A stretch of DNA of 8,498 nucleotides from an uncultured Lachnospiraceae bacterium (GTDB lineage: Bacteria > Bacillota > Clostridia > Lachnospirales > Lachnospiraceae). Location of the stretch: the NCBI GenBank assembly GCA_902783295.1, contig CACZQT010000020.1, forward strand, positions 1 through 8,498, read 5' to 3'. Of this stretch, positions 6,973 through 8,498 are shown piece by piece. Position 1 is the first letter of the stretch; the number at the start of each line of letters is the position of its first letter. The translations under genes were made by a program, and so were the position numbers. Under the pieces are notes generated by a model that saw only the letters and a program-made list of their open reading frames with translations, had not been told where the DNA came from and searched no databases.

Positions 6973-7001
6973 ATCCTAAAACAACTTTCTTTCTTTGTCC
7001 A
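6973..7001 (-). promoter_or_regulatory. Candidate promoter of the LtaS-like gene
   Basis: On the minus strand TGGACA (6996-7001) matches the -35 consensus at five of six positions, and TAGGAT (6973-6978) matches the -10 at four of six, with a 17-base spacer that is A-rich. The leader to the ATG at 6878 would be about 90 bases. The neighbouring TATAGA and GATAAC are alternative -10 elements. Confidence 0.35.
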
Positions 7002-7047
7002 TACATTTATGACAAAAATGCCCGAAAAACACGGTTCAGGAACACCG

Positions 7048-7071
7048 CCGGCCGGGAAATGTGCCAGCCGG
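7048..7071 (-). terminator. Hairpin after the CLC gene, possible terminator
   Basis: On the minus strand CCGGCTGG and CCGGCCGG form an 8-bp stem (one G-U pair) with an 8-nt loop, starting 5 bases after the CLC stop. No immediate U-tract follows; runs of five T occur about 20 and 30 bases later (7024-7028 and 7014-7018). It is therefore an incomplete intrinsic terminator, and some read-through into the LtaS-like gene is possible. Confidence 0.4.
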
Positions 7072-7075
7072 TCTT

Positions 7076-8377
7076 CTATTGTTCCTTTTCCATCCCCTCC
7101 CCGGCGTGGTGTGCATTTGTCCGCGCATCGATAAAATGCGCTTTCAGTTTTGAATACAGAATTCTCTGGCTGGAATAAAGGCCGCTGTATCCCGAAAGCA
7201 CAAAGCTCAAAGCACAGGCCATGGCAAAATACAAAAGCCCATCCGCCCCGAACAATTCTATGGAAAGAAAAACGGATGCCAGCGGACTGTTTACCGCTCC
7301 GCAGAAAACACCGATCAGACCGACTGCTGCCGAAAATCCTGCCGGAATGCCAAGCAGCGGCCCAACAATGCAGCCGAAGGTCGCGCCGACAAAGAAGGAG
7401 GGCACAACTTCGCCGCCCTTGTATCCCGCAGCCAGTGTAATGGCTGTAAAGAGCATCTTCCATAAGAATGCCGTCGGAAAAGCACGTCCCTCTTCAACAG
7501 CCCGGGTGATCACAGCCATACCGGCTCCGTTATAATCCCCGCTCTGAGCCAGGAAGGTCAGCAGGATAATCATGGCGCCGCCGGCGAATACACGAAGGAA
7601 GGGATTCGGAAATCCCTTTTTAAACAGACGGTGCGCGGTGTGCATCATGGAACAGAATAATACAGAGACCAGCGCGCAGAGAGCAGCCAGCACCACCACG
7701 CGCACCATCATCATGGGTTCCAGCGCCGGAGCTGTAACCAGGAAGCGCGTCGGGGCTACTCCCAGAAGCAGGGAAATGCCATAGGCAATCAGGGCGGCAG
7801 TCAGGCAGGGCAGAAGGGCCATATGGAAAATTGCTCCTACGCTGATGACTTCCAGTGTGAATACCGCAGCTGCGAGCGGAGTACCGAAAAGCGCGGAGAA
7901 AAAGGCTGCCATACCAATCATGGTAGTTACACGGACATCCTCGTCATCCAGCCTCATCAGCCGTCCTGTATGATATCCGATAGTGCCGCCCATCTGCAGA
8001 GCCGCCCCCTCACGGCCGGCAGAACCGCCGCCGAGATGGGTCAGAATGGTGGAGAGGAATATGGACGGGAGCAGCAGGAACGGCAGTCCGTCCCCCCGCT
8101 GGACTTCTTCCAGAATGTGGTCCGTCCCTTTCCCTTCCGTGTGCAGGAAATGATAAATAGCGGCGATGGCAAGACCGATCACCGGCAGAAGCCAGAGCAG
8201 CCAGGAATGTGACAGCCGGAATTCCGTGACCATTTCCACACCTACATGGAAAGCAGTGCCTATACCTCCACAAAGCAGGCCGATCACAGCGGAACTGACC
8301 ATCCACTTGATCAGATGGCGGGCGTAAATCCCCCAGTGTTTCAGATATCTGACAGTTCGTCTTCTCCAGGTATTCAT
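7076..8377 (-). CDS. CLC-family anion transporter, probably fluoride/proton antiporter type (CLC-F-like)
   Basis: Integral membrane protein of 433 residues, the size of the compact bacterial CLC core, with no CBS domains. The gating glutamate is E123 in GGSAGREGAALQMG. The helix N motif is GGEVVPSFF (E323-P326) instead of the GxFxP of chloride CLCs. The selectivity GSGIP region reads GKGTD (82-86), lacking the chloride-coordinating serine. The internal proton glutamate of E. coli ClC-ec1 (E203) aligns with V177 in FTLEVIS. A tyrosine in RILYSKL (Y408) sits where the central tyrosine is expected. The glutamate at helix N and loss of the serine are features I recall of the CLC-F fluoride exporters (E118 and E318 in the Enterococcus casseliflavus protein), so fluoride export is inferred. 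The start at 8377 is chosen over ATG 8395 because GGGAG lies 6 nt upstream. Monocistronic. Confidence 0.9.
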   Translation of the reverse strand: MNTWRRRTVRYLKHWGIYARHLIKWMVSSAVIGLLCGGIGTAFHVGVEMVTEFRLSHSWLLWLLPVIGLAIAAIYHFLHTEGKGTDHILEEVQRGDGLPFLLLPSIFLSTILTHLGGGSAGREGAALQMGGTIGYHTGRLMRLDDEDVRVTTMIGMAAFFSALFGTPLAAAVFTLEVISVGAIFHMALLPCLTAALIAYGISLLLGVAPTRFLVTAPALEPMMMVRVVVLAALCALVSVLFCSMMHTAHRLFKKGFPNPFLRVFAGGAMIILLTFLAQSGDYNGAGMAVITRAVEEGRAFPTAFLWKMLFTAITLAAGYKGGEVVPSFFVGATFGCIVGPLLGIPAGFSAAVGLIGVFCGAVNSPLASVFLSIELFGADGLLYFAMACALSFVLSGYSGLYSSQRILYSKLKAHFIDARTNAHHAGEGMEKEQ

Positions 8378-8424
8378 AGCTGTCTCCCATCCCATCCGTA
8401 TTCAGAGGCTGTCTGTCACCTGCA

Positions 8425-8441
8425 CTGCGTATTCCGCGCAG
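8425..8441 (-). promoter_or_regulatory. Leader hairpin of the CLC transcript
   Basis: On the minus strand CTGCG-CGGAATA-CGCAG is a 5-bp stem with 7-nt loop. The same 5' arm can instead pair as CCTGC (8438-8442) with GCAGG (8419-8423), so two mutually exclusive hairpins are possible. No known riboswitch consensus was recognised here. Confidence 0.35.
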
Positions 8442-8453
8442 GAAACCTTTCAT

Positions 8454-8480
8454 CAGCATTTCCCTAACCATACCATGCTG
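8454..8480. promoter_or_regulatory. Dyad across the CLC promoter, candidate operator
   Basis: CAGCAT (8454-8459) and ATGCTG (8475-8480) are perfect inverted arms, 21 bases apart centre to centre. They flank the -10 hexamer and the predicted transcription start. Spacing of two helical turns suits a dimeric repressor. No regulator gene is visible in the window. Confidence 0.4.
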
Positions 8481-8495
8481 AAACGTGGAAGTCAA
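8467..8495 (-). promoter_or_regulatory. Extended -10 promoter of the CLC gene
   Basis: On the minus strand TTGACT (8490-8495, five of six matches) is followed after exactly 17 bases by TATGGT (8467-8472, four of six) preceded by TGG, an extended -10. Transcription would start near 8460, leaving a leader of about 83 bases. Confidence 0.6.
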
Positions 8496-8498
8496 ACC

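Noticed and set aside
8010..8495. Minus-strand open frame running from near the right edge into the CLC gene
   Set aside because: It overlaps 120 codons of the conserved CLC in another frame and reads as low-information sequence. The region upstream fits a promoter and leader better.
8378..8498. Fluoride (crcB) riboswitch before the CLC gene
   Set aside because: CTGATG occurs at 8451-8456, but the partner GG-GATG and CCTAC elements and the pseudoknot pairing are missing. It was therefore not annotated.

Overview
The window looks like chromosomal DNA of a Gram-positive Clostridia species, most likely a Lachnospiraceae-type gut bacterium. The evidence is purine-rich Shine-Dalgarno sites before every gene, moderate to slightly GC-rich composition, a YfhO-type GT-C membrane glycosyltransferase, and a membrane protein resembling the N-terminal half of Lachnospiraceae lipoteichoic acid synthases. 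The taxon is inferred from protein style and was not searched. No mobile element, tRNA, rRNA or CRISPR array is visible.

Layout: (1) 1-52 holds a strong GC-rich terminator hairpin. (2) 92-1890, minus strand, is a two-gene unit: a CYTH-domain (triphosphate tunnel) protein followed 35 nt later by pyrC (class I dihydroorotase of de novo pyrimidine synthesis). (3) 1891-2099 is a divergent intergenic region with a candidate promoter and nested inverted repeats. (4) 2100-4892, plus strand, is a 930-residue YfhO-family membrane protein with an unusual acidic, repeat-bearing C-terminal tail. (5) 4944-4993 is a terminator hairpin shared with the convergent gene. (6) 5013-6878, minus strand, is a 621-residue protein with a ~320-residue acidic cytoplasmic N-terminus and a five-to-six-helix membrane module resembling the N-terminus of LtaS, but with no sulfatase domain. 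(7) 6879-7075 holds a candidate promoter, a leader hairpin and a possible terminator. (8) 7076-8377, minus strand, is a CLC anion transporter with motifs of the fluoride-exporting CLC-F type, preceded by a good extended -10 promoter with a dyad across it. No gene-free stretch exceeds 300 bases; the longest gaps are about 209 and 197 bases.

Functionally, pyrC with its CYTH partner is ordinary nucleotide/phosphate metabolism. The convergent pair yfhO and the LtaS-like gene is the most interesting part. In Bacillus, YfhO-type enzymes add sugars to lipoteichoic acid, and LtaS makes that polymer. Here the LtaS-like protein keeps the membrane module and the start of the extracellular linker but ends before the catalytic domain. 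It may therefore be a regulatory or scaffolding relative, or a decayed synthase. The CLC gene stands alone and probably handles fluoride or another halide.
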